This document shows, piece after piece, positions 1 through 8,719 of a stretch of DNA of 64,000 bases. Under the pieces are notes generated by a model, which had not been told where the DNA came from, did no database searches, and was given only the letters and a program-made list of their open reading frames with translations. Position numbers and translations under genes: made by a program. The DNA comes from Aureimonas sp. SA4125. Lineage in GTDB: Bacteria; Pseudomonadota; Alphaproteobacteria; Rhizobiales; Rhizobiaceae. The stretch covers positions 124,001 to 188,000 of the forward strand of contig NZ_AP025032.1 of NCBI RefSeq assembly GCF_019973775.1, in the 5' to 3' direction. Every line of letters starts with the position of its first letter. The first letter of the stretch is position 1.

Positions 1-12
1 GGAAGCGATCAT
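1..12 (-). CDS. Start of a truncated downstream gene (possibly cobW)
   Basis: An ATG on the minus strand lies 3 bases beyond the cobP stop codon and would begin M-I-A-S before the window ends. In rhizobial cobalamin clusters cobP is usually followed by cobW, so a cobW start is plausible. Four codons cannot confirm it. Confidence 0.2.
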
Positions 13-14
13 GT

Positions 15-551
15 CTATCCCTTGAGGGTCAGTGGCAGGCCGGCAGCGACGAAGGAGACGCGCGTGGCGACGGCCGCGATGGACTGGTGCAGCCGGCCGG
101 CATGGTCGCGAAACGCCCGCGCCATGGCATTGTCCGGCACGATGCCGAGGCCGACTTCATTGGAAACGAGAACCACCGGACAGGGCAGGGGCCCGGCGAG
201 AAGGGTGGCAAGGTCGTCCGACGCGGCAGGAATGTCGGCCCCGGCCAGCATCAGATTGGTGACCCAGAGGGTCAGGCAGTCGACGAGGATCGCACCGCCT
301 TCGCGTGCGTGCTGCGAGATCGCCGCGCCGAGCGCGAGCGGCGCGTCGACCGTCGTCCAGATGTCTTGGCGGCGGTCACGGTGTTCCGCGATCCGCCGGC
401 GCATCTCGCCGTCATGCGCCTCGGCCGTGGCGATATAGAAAGCCGGCCGGCCGGAGGCCTCGATCAGCCCTTCGGCGAACCGGCTCTTGCCCGAACGAGC
501 CCCGCCGAGGACGAGGGTCACGCCGTCGGCAAGGGTTGTGCCGGCGATCAT
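15..551 (-). CDS. cobP: Bifunctional adenosylcobinamide kinase / adenosylcobinamide-phosphate guanylyltransferase
   Basis: A cytoplasmic enzyme of nucleotide-loop assembly: it phosphorylates adenosylcobinamide and then transfers GMP to give AdoCbi-GDP. The 178-residue length is usual for CobP/CobU. The P-loop LGGARSGKSRFAE is near residues 15-27, followed by the family motifs FYIATAEAHDGEM and LVDCLTLWVTNLM, and VSNEVGLGIVP near the C-terminus. The chosen ATG overlaps the cbtA stop codon in an ATGA arrangement, so the gene is co-translated with the cobalt transporter and sits in the riboswitch-led operon. The name is cobU in enteric nomenclature. Confidence 0.96.
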   Translation of the reverse strand: MIAGTTLADGVTLVLGGARSGKSRFAEGLIEASGRPAFYIATAEAHDGEMRRRIAEHRDRRQDIWTTVDAPLALGAAISQHAREGGAILVDCLTLWVTNLMLAGADIPAASDDLATLLAGPLPCPVVLVSNEVGLGIVPDNAMARAFRDHAGRLHQSIAAVATRVSFVAAGLPLTLKG

Positions 552-1330
552 GCGGGGCGCGGATCGGCGAGGCTGGTGCGCCGCATGCGGTCGAAGGCAT
601 GGCCGGAGAACTGGCCGAGGAGGAGCCAGAAACCGGCCGTCGTGACGAGCGAGGCCACGGCGAATTCGGCCGCGAGCGTCGGCGGAACCGGGCTGGCGAG
701 GTCCGCCGGATGCGGCGCGCCGACGAAATGCGGCAGCACCAGCGCGGCGATGCCCAGCGCCTGCATCCACGCCTCCCGGCGAAGGATCAAGGCATAGGCG
801 GCGAAGGCGGCGAGGACGGCGGTGACGATCCACCAGAGCTGCCGTGCACCGAGATCGGCGACGGGCATGGCCGGCAGTTCCGGCGCAAGGCCGATCGCCG
901 GGGCGAGGTGGATGACGGCAAAGCCGATGAGTCCCCAGAGTGCACCGGTCGCCGCCGTGATCGGCCGGTCGAGGACGAGGCTGGCGGCGGCCAGGATCAG
1001 CGCGAACCCTGCACCGGTCACGAGGTTGGCGAGGACGGTGCCGAGGAGCCGGCTTTCGACGAGGGGCCCGCCTTCGCCGGCGTCCCCCGCCGCGGTTGCG
1101 TGCGTGTGGACGAGGCGCACGGTCGCACCATCGTCCGGGGAAAGCGTCGCCGCCTCGGCCGGGGTGGTGAAACTGAGGCTGGCTGCGTGGTCATGCGCCG
1201 GGGCGCCGCCCCCCTCGAAGGTCTCGGCATGGAGGATGAGGGGAATGACCCGGGCATATTGCACCGGCGTGATCAGAAGACCGGCGAAAAGGCCGGCGGC
1301 CAGTGCGGCCAGAAACATGCGAACGATCAT
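548..1330 (-). CDS. cbtA: Cobalt transporter subunit CbtA
   Basis: A 260-residue inner-membrane protein of the CbtA family, predicted cobalt uptake partner of CbtB. Several hydrophobic spans are visible, starting at residues 5-25 (FLAALAAGLFAGLLITPVQ). A histidine-containing loop (HAETFEGGGAPAHDHAA) near residues 33-50 could contact metal. The C-terminal half carries the family-like patterns GFAVIHLAPAIGLAPELPAM and ARQLWWIVTAV. An AAGGTG ribosome site precedes the start. The stop overlaps the cobP start by 4 bases. Function is predicted from the family and from the upstream cobalamin riboswitch. Confidence 0.93.
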   Translation of the reverse strand: MIVRMFLAALAAGLFAGLLITPVQYARVIPLILHAETFEGGGAPAHDHAASLSFTTPAEAATLSPDDGATVRLVHTHATAAGDAGEGGPLVESRLLGTVLANLVTGAGFALILAAASLVLDRPITAATGALWGLIGFAVIHLAPAIGLAPELPAMPVADLGARQLWWIVTAVLAAFAAYALILRREAWMQALGIAALVLPHFVGAPHPADLASPVPPTLAAEFAVASLVTTAGFWLLLGQFSGHAFDRMRRTSLADPRPA

Positions 1331-1512
1331 GGGACACCTTCATGGCTTCCGCGCGCCGCGTCGCATCGGGACAAACGGCGGCAACCGGCATGGGGCCGGC
1401 GGGAGAGCGATTGACTTCACCAGGGCAGAACGGTCGCCGCGAGGCTTGCCGTCAGGCCCGTTGCTTCAGACACTTCCGCCGCCCGATCCCGGAGGCGAGC
1501 GGTCGAAAGGCG

Positions 1513-1692
1513 TCAGTGGCAGGGAAATCCGAAGGCGTGGCGCATGTCGTGTGCGGTATCGTGCAGCGTCTGCGCATTGGCAAAGCCAGCGCCCCAGACG
1601 AAGAAGGCGCCGAGCACCAGCGCGAACAGGCCGGCACCGAGACGCGTGGCGGCGGGTATCGCGACGGGCGCGACGACAGAAGACGTATGCAT
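1513..1692 (-). CDS. cbtB: Cobalt transporter subunit CbtB
   Basis: A 59-residue, single-span membrane protein of the CbtB family. One transmembrane helix (GLFALVLGAFFVWGAGFANA) is followed by the conserved histidine-bearing tail HDTAHDMRHAFGFPCH, proposed to bind cobalt. The start MHTSS is chosen because the longer open frame runs into the conserved riboswitch box, which is RNA structure rather than coding sequence. It is the first gene behind the riboswitch, and cbtA follows after about 180 bases. Confidence 0.93.
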   Translation of the reverse strand: MHTSSVVAPVAIPAATRLGAGLFALVLGAFFVWGAGFANAQTLHDTAHDMRHAFGFPCH

Positions 1693-1739
1693 GGACTCAA
1701 CCTCCGTGAAGACCGCGAAATGCAGTCTTTTCTCAAGGG

Positions 1740-1950
1740 ATGGCAGGTCTCCTGGCTCACGGGTCATCGGTCTTTTCCTGCCTTCCCAAGGCCCAGGGCC
1801 TCAGTGGCGTTTCCCTTCCGGCGTGCCGCCGGCAAAAGGTGGAAAGACCTCGCCGCTCTACAGTCGCGGGGTCGGCTGCGATACGGATCCCCTGATTGGG
1901 TCGGTCCTTCGCATTCCCTCTTAGCCCGAGGCGCAGCGCGCACCTCGTGA
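1740..1950 (-). ncRNA. Cobalamin riboswitch upstream of cbtBA
   Basis: On the minus strand the classical parts appear in order: an AGGTGC box near 1945, a GCTAAGAGGGAAT segment, GCAGCCGACCCCGCGACTGT near 1880, a CCACTG box, a GGGAAGGC box, and a terminal GATGACC...AGCCAGGAGACCTGCC B12 box ending near 1742. It precedes cbtB by about 50 bases, so it should turn off cobalt import and cobP when adenosylcobalamin is plentiful. Confidence 0.96.
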
Positions 1951-2133
1951 CCATCCGCCGCGAAGGATAGACGGGTGCGGCGTCCTGTCAATCGAAATGC
2001 CGGCGATGCGGGCGGACAGGCGCACGACCGGAAGGCCGCCGACCCCTTCCGTCGCCCTTGATTCTGCCGGGCGAAAAGGTTCGACTTCACGGCGGCGGCG
2101 TCTATGTCACGAGCAAGATTCCTGGAGGCCCCC

Positions 2134-2982
2134 ATGACGCATTCCCTTCTCGTCCCCGGCAACACCGCCCTCATCACCGGCGGCGCCGCCGGCATCGGCC
2201 TTGCCACAGCCACGCGCCTCGTCGCACTCGGGCTGAAGGTCTGCCTCGTCGACCGTGACGAGGCAAAGCTGGCGGACGCTGCCGCCACGCTGAAGGCGCT
2301 CTCCGGGGCGCAGGAGGACGGCGTGATCGCGGTGGCCGCCGACGTCGCCGACCGGGCGGCCATGGAGGCCGTCGCTGACATGATCTTCGAGCGCTGGGGG
2401 ACGATCCACGTCCTGATGAACAATGCCGGCATTCAGCCCGGCAGCGGCATTCTCGGCCCCCGCGAGGCCTGGGACACGGTGCTTCAGGTCAATCTCGGCG
2501 GCGTCGTCAACGGCGTCCAGGTCTTCGTGCCCCGGATGATCGCGCGCGGAGAGGGCGGCGTGGTCATCAACACCGGCTCCAAGCAGGGCATCACGACGCC
2601 GCCGGGCGATCCGGCCTACAACGTCGCCAAGGCCGGGGTGAAGGTGTTGACGGAGGCGCTGCAGCACGAGTTCCGCAACATGGATGGCGGCCTTCTCTCG
2701 GCCCATCTCCTCATTCCCGGCTTCGTCTTCACCGGCCTCACCGCCGGCGACCGCACCGAAAAACCCGCGGGCGCCTGGACGCCGGAACAGACCGCCGACT
2801 TCATGCTGGAGAAGCTCGAGGCCGGCGATTTCTACATCCTCTGCCCGGACGGCGAGGTGACGCGCGCCATGGACGAAAAGCGCATCGCCTGGGCCGCCGG
2901 CGACATCACCGAAAACCGCCCGCCGCTGTCGCGCTGGCACACGGACTGGGCGGACAAGTTCAAGGCGTGGGCGAGGGGCTAG
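2134..2982 (+). CDS. SDR family NAD(P)-dependent oxidoreductase
   Basis: A 282-residue classical short-chain dehydrogenase with a Rossmann fold. TGGAAGIG is the cofactor-binding glycine motif near residues 13-20, [10 protein letters not shown] is the NNAG motif, and YNVAKAG carries the catalytic Tyr and Lys. The chosen ATG has a GGAGG ribosome site (bases 2124-2128) about 6 bases upstream; an ATG ten codons earlier lacks one. It is divergent from the riboswitch-controlled cbtB operon and convergent with cobQ. The substrate cannot be told from sequence and no link to cobalamin is evident. Confidence 0.9.
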   Translation: MTHSLLVPGNTALITGGAAGIGLATATRLVALGLKVCLVDRDEAKLADAAATLKALSGAQEDGVIAVAADVADRAAMEAVADMIFERWGTIHVLMNNAGIQPGSGILGPREAWDTVLQVNLGGVVNGVQVFVPRMIARGEGGVVINTGSKQGITTPPGDPAYNVAKAGVKVLTEALQHEFRNMDGGLLSAHLLIPGFVFTGLTAGDRTEKPAGAWTPEQTADFMLEKLEAGDFYILCPDGEVTRAMDEKRIAWAAGDITENRPPLSRWHTDWADKFKAWARG

Positions 2983-4466
2983 CGGGCGGCGATAGCCAGC
3001 AGCCTTTCCACATCCACCACCCGCTCCAGATCCGCAGCAATCTGGTCCAGCGCCGCCTCGATCTCCCCGCGGTCGTCGCGCAGCGCGCTCCGGTGACCGA
3101 GCCGCGCCAGAAAATTGTGGCGAAAGGCGTCGGCACCGAAGAAACCGTGCAGATAGGTGCCGAGCACTCTTCCATCGGCGCTGGTCGCGCCCGAGGCAAG
3201 GCCGTCGACGAGGACGACGGGCCTTGCGCAATCGGGCCCGAAGGTCTCGCCGAGATGGATCTCGTAGCCCTCGAGCGCCTCGCCGTCCGGAGTGGTCGCG
3301 GTGACGGCGCGCAGCACCTTTTCCGGCGCCATGACGGTCTCGACGTCGAGAAGGCCGAGACCTTCGGCCTCGCGCGCCTCGCCTTCGAGACCGAGCGGAT
3401 CGCTGACGCGGCGCCCGAGCATCTGGTAGCCGCCGCACAGGCCGACGACATGCCCGCCCCGCGCCACGTGGCGCTGGAGATCGGCGTCCCAGCCATGGGC
3501 GCGAAAGCCTGCGAGATCGGCGATGGTCGACTTGGAGCCGGGGATCACGACGAGGGCGGCGTCGTCCGGCAGGCGCTCTCCCGGCCCGGCGAAGACGACG
3601 TCGAGGCCGGGCTCGGCCCGGAGCGGATCGAGGTCGTCGAAATTGGCGATGCGGCCGAGCACCGGCACGGCCACGACGAGCCGACCACTGCGCTCCTGGG
3701 AACCAGCTTGCGGCCGTGCGAGGCGCTCCAGCGCGACCGAATCTTCCGCCGGCAGCCGGGCGGCGGCGGCAAGATGGGGAATGACGCCGAGCGAGGGCCA
3801 GCCGGTGAACCGCGTCACGGCGGCGAGCCCCTCGTCGAACAGCGAGACGTCGCCGCGGAACTTGTTGATGACAAAGCCCGCGATCATCGCCCGGTCCTCT
3901 GGCGACAGGACGGCGTGGGTGCCGACCAGCGAGGCGATGACGCCGCCGCGGTCGATGTCGCCGACGAGGATCACCGGAACGTTCGCGGCGGTGGCAAAGC
4001 CCATATTGGCGATGTCGCCGGCTCTGAGGTTGATCTCGGCCGGCGAGCCCGCGCCCTCGACGATGACGAGGTCGGCGCCCTCGCCGACATGGGCAAAGCT
4101 CTCCAGCACGCGGGCGAGGAGCTGCGGCTTCAGCCGCTGGTAGTCGCGCCCCTTGGCCTCGCCGAAAACGCGGCCCTGGACGACAATCTGGCTGCCGGTC
4201 TCCGACTGCGGCTTCAGGAGGACCGGGTTCATGTGAACCGTCGGCGCGACGCCGCAGGCCAGCGCCTGCAGCCATTGCGCCCGGCCGATCTCACCCATGG
4301 AATCGCTGCCGGGGATTGCCGCGACGGCGGCGTTGTTCGACATGTTCTGCGGCTTGAAGGGCCGCACCTTGAGGCCGCGCCGGGTGAACAGGCGGCAGAG
4401 GCCGGCGACGAGCACGGTCTTGCCGACGTCCGAGCCCGTGCCCTGGAGCATGATGGCGGCGGGCAT
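2979..4466 (-). CDS. cobQ: Cobyric acid synthase (glutamine-hydrolysing)
   Basis: Performs the four ATP- and glutamine-dependent amidations that convert adenosylcobyrinic acid a,c-diamide to adenosylcobyric acid. At 495 residues it has full CobQ/CbiP length. The N-terminal synthetase domain opens with [20 protein letters not shown] and FKPQNMSNN. The C-terminal class I glutaminase-like domain has the nucleophile in [10 protein letters not shown] (about residue 340) and the histidine in [13 protein letters not shown]. The start MPAAIML lies only 2 bases after the stop of the upstream tauE-like gene, so the two are one transcription unit. Its 3' end overlaps the end of the convergent SDR gene by 4 bases. 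Confidence 0.97.
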   Translation of the reverse strand: MPAAIMLQGTGSDVGKTVLVAGLCRLFTRRGLKVRPFKPQNMSNNAAVAAIPGSDSMGEIGRAQWLQALACGVAPTVHMNPVLLKPQSETGSQIVVQGRVFGEAKGRDYQRLKPQLLARVLESFAHVGEGADLVIVEGAGSPAEINLRAGDIANMGFATAANVPVILVGDIDRGGVIASLVGTHAVLSPEDRAMIAGFVINKFRGDVSLFDEGLAAVTRFTGWPSLGVIPHLAAAARLPAEDSVALERLARPQAGSQERSGRLVVAVPVLGRIANFDDLDPLRAEPGLDVVFAGPGERLPDDAALVVIPGSKSTIADLAGFRAHGWDADLQRHVARGGHVVGLCGGYQMLGRRVSDPLGLEGEAREAEGLGLLDVETVMAPEKVLRAVTATTPDGEALEGYEIHLGETFGPDCARPVVLVDGLASGATSADGRVLGTYLHGFFGADAFRHNFLARLGHRSALRDDRGEIEAALDQIAADLERVVDVERLLAIAAR

Positions 4467-4468
4467 CG

Positions 4469-5212
4469 TCAGGAGAGCAGCAGCTTGGCGGCGAGCGCGA
4501 GGCACACGACGACGAGGAGCGGGCGGATCAGTCTGGCGCCGAAGCGCATGGCGAACATCGCGCCGAGGCGCGCCCCGGCGAACTGCGCGGCGCCCATGGC
4601 GAGGCCGAGCTTCCAGACGATCGCGCCGGAAAAGGCGAAGACGACGAAGCCGCCGACATTCGAGGCGAAGTTGAGGAGTTTCGTATGCGCCGTCGCCTTG
4701 AGGATGCCGTAGCCGGCCAGCGTGACGAAGGCGAGCATGAAGAAGGAGCCGGTGCCCGGTCCGAACAGCCCGTCATAGGCGCCGATCAGCGGTACCAGGA
4801 AACAGGCAAAGACCACGGGCGAAATCCGGCGCTCGGCGTCCCGGTCGGAAAGGCCGGGCTTCAGCGCGAAATAGAGCGCGATGGCGATGAGGAGGAAGGG
4901 CAGCAGCGTCTGCAGAACCCCGGTCGGCAGCACCATGGCGCCGAGCGCGCCGAGCACCGCGCCGGCAAAGGACAGAAGCGCCGTCGGCGCCAGTTTCCTC
5001 AGGTAGACATGGCCCTTGGCGGCATAGCTGATCGACGCCGAGCCCGAGCCGAACAGCGATTGCAGCTTGTTCGTGCCGAGCGCCGCCAGCGGATCGACCC
5101 CGCCGAGGAGAAGCGCCGGAATGGTGATCAACCCGCCGCCACCGGCAATGGCGTCGACGAAGCCGGCAGCGAAGGCGGCGAGCACGAGAAGGGCGAAGGT
5201 GGAGGCGAGCAT
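4469..5212 (-). CDS. TauE/SafE family membrane permease upstream of cobQ
   Basis: A 247-residue polytopic membrane protein of the TauE/SafE (YfcA-like) family. The family signature [20 protein letters not shown] is at residues 16-35, with the repeated half-motif [19 protein letters not shown] in the middle. About seven or eight hydrophobic spans are visible. Family members export sulfite, organosulfonates or other small anions; the substrate here is unknown. The gene is packed 2 bases from cobQ, which suggests co-regulation. The start MLASTFALL is preferred because the longer frame reads into an intergenic repeat. Confidence 0.88.
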   Translation of the reverse strand: MLASTFALLVLAAFAAGFVDAIAGGGGLITIPALLLGGVDPLAALGTNKLQSLFGSGSASISYAAKGHVYLRKLAPTALLSFAGAVLGALGAMVLPTGVLQTLLPFLLIAIALYFALKPGLSDRDAERRISPVVFACFLVPLIGAYDGLFGPGTGSFFMLAFVTLAGYGILKATAHTKLLNFASNVGGFVVFAFSGAIVWKLGLAMGAAQFAGARLGAMFAMRFGARLIRPLLVVVCLALAAKLLLS

Positions 5213-5284
5213 TGCGGGCTTTCGGGGAAGCGATTCGCGGGAGGTGAAGCTATCGGCGGGACGCCGTTCGCAGCGCCACCTCTT

Positions 5285-5428
5285 GCACCGTCCTTTCCAA
5301 TTAGTCATCCCGGGCTTGACCCGGGACCCATTCCACTTCGCCGAACATGATCGAAGGCGGAGGACATTCCCGATCCTGATCCGAGTTGGCGGTGACGGCG
5401 CTTGGGCCCGGGTCAAGCCCAGGATGAA
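5285..5428. repeat. Palindromic intergenic repeat, copy A
   Basis: Begins with GCACCGTCCTTTCC and has inverted ends: GTCATCCCGGGCTTGACCCG near 5304 against GGGTCAAGCCCAGGATGA near 5410-5427. The left end is itself a hairpin (CCCGGGcttgaCCCGGG). A related copy follows at 5474-5622. This looks like a dispersed rhizobial-type intergenic element. Confidence 0.75.
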
Positions 5429-5473
5429 TAGTCTCATAGGCTTGAGGAGGTGTCACAGCCTGCTGAGCGCAAA

Positions 5474-5622
5474 GCACCGTCCTTTCCGATTCCTCGGGGC
5501 TTTGTCCCCGGGGACCCATTCCAAACCGCCGAACGCGATCGAGGGCGGTGGACCTTCCCGTCCTGATCCGATTTGGCAGTGACAGCGCCTCGGCATGGGT
5601 TCCGGGTCAAGCCCGGAATGAC
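5474..5622. repeat. Palindromic intergenic repeat, copy B
   Basis: Shares with copy A the AGCACCGTCCTTTCC start, the GGACCCATTCC segment, the CCGAACGCGATCGAGGGCGG core and the TCCTGATCCGA segment. It ends with TTCCGGGTCAAGCCCGGAAT, itself a hairpin. The two copies are in direct orientation about 190 bases apart and have diverged in the left end. Confidence 0.72.
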
Positions 5623-5725
5623 GAACCTGAGAGGATCGAGCATCGTGTCCAGCGTTTGGGTTGGGCGTCTCAGATTGTTATCGCCGCATTTGACCAAATC
5701 GCCGCCGTGCTGTTTACCTCGCCCA

Positions 5726-5860
5726 AACTGACGGTGCCCGCACGAGCGGGCTGAAAGCGATACCGGTGCGGCCGACCCAGAAGGGGGCCAAGACGGTGCT
5801 GTCGGAACGGCACGCCCCGGGCTTTCGTCCTGGCGTCTCCTCCGGCGTGCGACAAACGGA
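5726..5860 (+). promoter_or_regulatory. Possible variant cobalamin-responsive leader of cbiX
   Basis: The sequence reads GACGGTGCCCGCACGAGCGG, then GCTGAAAGCGATACCGGTGC. It resembles the 5' half of a cobalamin riboswitch (GGTGCC, a short hairpin, GGGCTGAAA-G-GA, CCGGTGCG). The usual GCTGCCCCCGCAACTGT core and the terminal AGCCAGGAGACCTGCC box are not recognisable. It lies directly upstream of cbiX. The call is tentative. Confidence 0.3.
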
Positions 5861-5867
5861 GGACGAC

Positions 5868-7157
5868 ATGCAGGCTCTGATGATGTGCGGCCATGGCAGC
5901 CGCGATGCCGGCGCGATGGAAGAATTCTCCGGCCTCGCCGCCAAGATGCGCGTCCGCCTGCCGGACTGGGCGATAGAATACGGCTATCTCGAATTTGCCA
6001 AGCCGATCATCCGCGAGGGGCTCGATGCGCTGCGCGCGCGGGGCGCGACCCAGGTGCTGGCGCTGCCGGGCATGCTGTTTGCGGCGGGCCACGCCAAGAA
6101 CGACATCCCCTCCGTCCTCAACACCTATGCCGCCGCCAATGGTCTCGACATCACCTACGGGCGCGAGCTCGGCATCGATCCGAAGATGATCCGCGCCGCC
6201 GGCGCACGCATCCGCGAGGCATTGCGGACCACGGGCTGGCGCGACGGCGAGCCGCTGCACGACACGATGCTCGTCGTCGTCGGCCGCGGCGCCTCCGACC
6301 CGGACGCCAATTCCAACGTCTCCAAGGTCATGCGCATGCTCTGGGAGGGCCTCGGCTTCGGCTGGGGCGAGACGGCCTATTCCGGCGTCACCTTTCCGCT
6401 GGTCGAGCCCGGCCTCGAGCACGCCGCCAAGCTCGGCTACAAGAAGATCGTCGTCTTCCCGTATTTTCTCTTCACCGGCGTTTTGGTGCGGCGGATCTAC
6501 GACCAGACGGACGCCGTCGCCGCCCGCCATCCCGAGATCGCCTTTCTCAAGGCTTCCTATCTCGGCGCCCACGACCTCGTCGTCGAAACCTTCGTCGACC
6601 GCCTGACGGAGATCCTCGAGGGCACGAACAACATGAACTGCCAGATGTGCAAGTACCGCGAGCAGGTGCTGGGCTTCGAGGCGGAAGTCGGCCTGCCGCA
6701 GGAAAGCCACCATCACCATGTCGAGGGCGTCGGCTCCTCGGCCGACTGCGCGCTCTGCGACACGGTCTGCACCGGCGCCTGCCGGGCCGTGAAGGTGGCG
6801 CCGACGTCAGTCCGCGCGCCGCAGCAATCCCAGGCCGTCCGCCCCGTGGAGGCGGCGCACGATCACGGCCACGATCACGGGCATTCCCATGATCATGACC
6901 ACGCGCATCTGCACGACCATGAGCATGGTCACGCCCATTCGCACGATCACGCCCATGGACAGGCGGGCGGGCACGACGGTCATGGGGATGATAGTCATGG
7001 GCATGACCATGGAGACCCTTCCCATTCGGGCCACGGGCATTCCCACGACCATGCCGGCCACAGCCACGCCCATGGCGACCACGTGCACCATCCCTATCCC
7101 CATGCCGACCATCCGCTAGGCCCCCAGTCGATGGTGAAACCGATGGTAAGACCATGA
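5868..7157 (+). CDS. cbiX: Sirohydrochlorin cobaltochelatase CbiX, long form with Fe-S motif and His-rich tail
   Basis: Inserts cobalt into sirohydrochlorin, the metal-early entry to the corrin ring. The chelatase domain covers about residues 1-260, beginning ALMMCGHGSRD with the active-site His. MNCQMCKYR near residue 255 matches the MXCXXC motif that binds an Fe-S centre in long CbiX proteins, and CALCDTVCTGAC gives further cysteines near residue 295. The last 100 or so residues are a very histidine-rich, HDHGHSHDH-type tail, a likely cobalt store or metallochaperone. The start ATG follows an ACGGAGGACGAC ribosome site. The stop overlaps the next start as ATGA. Confidence 0.95.
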   Translation: MQALMMCGHGSRDAGAMEEFSGLAAKMRVRLPDWAIEYGYLEFAKPIIREGLDALRARGATQVLALPGMLFAAGHAKNDIPSVLNTYAAANGLDITYGRELGIDPKMIRAAGARIREALRTTGWRDGEPLHDTMLVVVGRGASDPDANSNVSKVMRMLWEGLGFGWGETAYSGVTFPLVEPGLEHAAKLGYKKIVVFPYFLFTGVLVRRIYDQTDAVAARHPEIAFLKASYLGAHDLVVETFVDRLTEILEGTNNMNCQMCKYREQVLGFEAEVGLPQESHHHHVEGVGSSADCALCDTVCTGACRAVKVAPTSVRAPQQSQAVRPVEAAHDHGHDHGHSHDHDHAHLHDHEHGHAHSHDHAHGQAGGHDGHGDDSHGHDHGDPSHSGHGHSHDHAGHSHAHGDHVHHPYPHADHPLGPQSMVKPMVRP

Positions 7158-8719
7158 GCCTGTTCGAACGCTATGCCATGGTCGAGTGGTCGGCCTCCAA
7201 TTCGCCGGTCTCCGGCAAGGATTCGATCTGGATCGGCTGCGCCGAGCGCGATGGCGAGACCATCACCCTCCTCGAGAGCGTCAATCCGCGCACCCGCGAC
7301 GAGGCGATGCACATCGTCGAGGGCCTGATCCGGGCGTCGATCGAGGAGGGCAAGCGGCTTCTCATCGGCTTCGACTTTCCCTTCGGCTACCCCCGCGGCG
7401 CGGCCGCCGCGATCGGCGGCAGAGCTGACTGGCAGGCGCTGTGGGCGGCGATTTCGGGGCTCGTTCGCGACCGGCCGGACAATGCTTCCAACCGTTTCGA
7501 GGTCGGCGGCAAGCTGAACCGCGAGGCGCTGGCGGACAACCCGATGTTCTGGGGACGACCGCCGCATCTCGTCATCGCGGGCCTCTCCGACAAGAAGCCC
7601 GATCCCTATCCGACAGCCCTGCCGGAAAAGCGCCTCTGCGAGAAACGGCTGCCGAAATCGCAGCCGGTGTGGAAGCTCGCCTTCGCCGGCAGCGTGGGCA
7701 GCCAGTCGCTGCTCGGCTTTTCCCGCCTGGAGGCGCTGCGCGGCGACGAGTCGCTCTCCGGCAAGATCGCCGTCTGGCCGTTCGAGACCGGCTTTGCCGA
7801 CGATCTCTCCGCTCCTTGCGTCATCGCCGAGATCTACCCCTCGCTCTTCCCGGTCATGCTCGGCGATCGCACCTGCCTCGACCAGGCGCAGGTCGAGACG
7901 CTGGCCGAAGGTTTTGCCACCGCGGATGCGGAGGGAACGCTCGGCGCTTTTCTCGCCGGGCCCGAGGACCTCACGGCGGACGAGCGCGAGACAGTTCTGA
8001 CCGAAGAAGGCTGGATCCTCGGCCTCGGCGGCCCGCAGGCCCCCTCGCCGGAGCTGCCGATGCCGGCGGTAGCGCGGCTGCCCGGCCTCGATTATCTCCG
8101 CGATCCCGCCGCCATCTATGCCGCGAGCTTTGCCGCCATCCAGGCCGAGGCGGACTTTTCCGCCATCGCCAAGGAAGCGCGCGATCTGGCCATCAGGCTG
8201 ATCCACGCCTGCGGCATGACCGACCTTGCCGCCGACCTCGTCGTCTCTCCCGGCGCCGTCGCCGCCGGCCGGCGCGCCCTGCAGCAAGGCGCCAGAATCC
8301 TGTGTGATTCCGAAATGGTGGCGCATGGCATCATCCGGCGCACCCTGCCGGCGACGAACGAGATCATCTGCCGGCTGAACGATCCCGCCGTGGCGCCGCT
8401 CGCCGAGCGGCAGCGGACGACGCGCTCGGCCGCCCAGGTCGATCTCTGGGACGCGGACCTGCGCGGTGCCGTCGTCGCCATCGGCAACGCCCCGACGGCG
8501 CTGTTCCGCCTCCTGGAGCGGATCGATGCCGGCGCGCCAAAACCGGCGCTGATCATCGGCATGCCGGTCGGCTTCGTCGGCGCCGCCGAATCCAAGGCCG
8601 AGCTCGTCCGCGATTCGCGCGGCATCCCCTTCATCACCGTCACCGGACGGCGCGGCGGCAGCGCGCTCGCGGCCGCCGCCGTCAATGCCGTGGCCGCGGG
8701 CCTCGGCACCGGGTCATGA
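7154..8719 (+). CDS. cobH: Fusion of an RNase H-like (DUF429-like) domain with precorrin-8X methylmutase CobH
   Basis: A protein of 521 residues, more than twice the usual CobH length. The C-terminal 210 residues are CobH/CbiC, which moves the C11 methyl to C12 to form hydrogenobyrinate: DYLRDPAAIYAASFA, the catalytic His in IRLIHACGMTDLA, then ILCDSEMVAHGIIRR and ALIIGMPVGFVGA. The N-terminal 290 or so residues are a separate domain with VEWSASN (residue 10), LIGFDFPFGYPRG (about 72) and IAEIYPSLFP (about 235). These acidic positions recall the RNase H-like fold of DUF429 proteins. Its role is unknown. The gene overlaps cbiX and cobL by 4 bases each. Confidence 0.9.
   Translation: MSLFERYAMVEWSASNSPVSGKDSIWIGCAERDGETITLLESVNPRTRDEAMHIVEGLIRASIEEGKRLLIGFDFPFGYPRGAAAAIGGRADWQALWAAISGLVRDRPDNASNRFEVGGKLNREALADNPMFWGRPPHLVIAGLSDKKPDPYPTALPEKRLCEKRLPKSQPVWKLAFAGSVGSQSLLGFSRLEALRGDESLSGKIAVWPFETGFADDLSAPCVIAEIYPSLFPVMLGDRTCLDQAQVETLAEGFATADAEGTLGAFLAGPEDLTADERETVLTEEGWILGLGGPQAPSPELPMPAVARLPGLDYLRDPAAIYAASFAAIQAEADFSAIAKEARDLAIRLIHACGMTDLAADLVVSPGAVAAGRRALQQGARILCDSEMVAHGIIRRTLPATNEIICRLNDPAVAPLAERQRTTRSAAQVDLWDADLRGAVVAIGNAPTALFRLLERIDAGAPKPALIIGMPVGFVGAAESKAELVRDSRGIPFITVTGRRGGSALAAAAVNAVAAGLGTGS

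Larger units (their letters stand above)
5213..5867. other. Gene-free stretch between tauE and cbiX
   Basis: No credible gene is seen in these 655 bases. They hold two related palindromic repeat copies (about 5285-5622) and, next to cbiX, a structured leader described separately. Short open frames here are formed by the repeats. Confidence 0.7.

Noticed and set aside
1693..1767. Longer CbtB start, inside the riboswitch
   Set aside because: The extra residues are encoded by the conserved B12 box, which explains the sequence better as RNA.
2107..4275. A 722-codon minus-strand frame across the SDR gene and cobQ
   Set aside because: It crosses two genes of opposite orientation and has repetitive Arg/Ala/Gly composition.
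6840..7110. Short repeated units resembling a CRISPR or tandem repeat
   Set aside because: They are codon repeats of the His-rich CbiX tail, in frame with irregular spacing.
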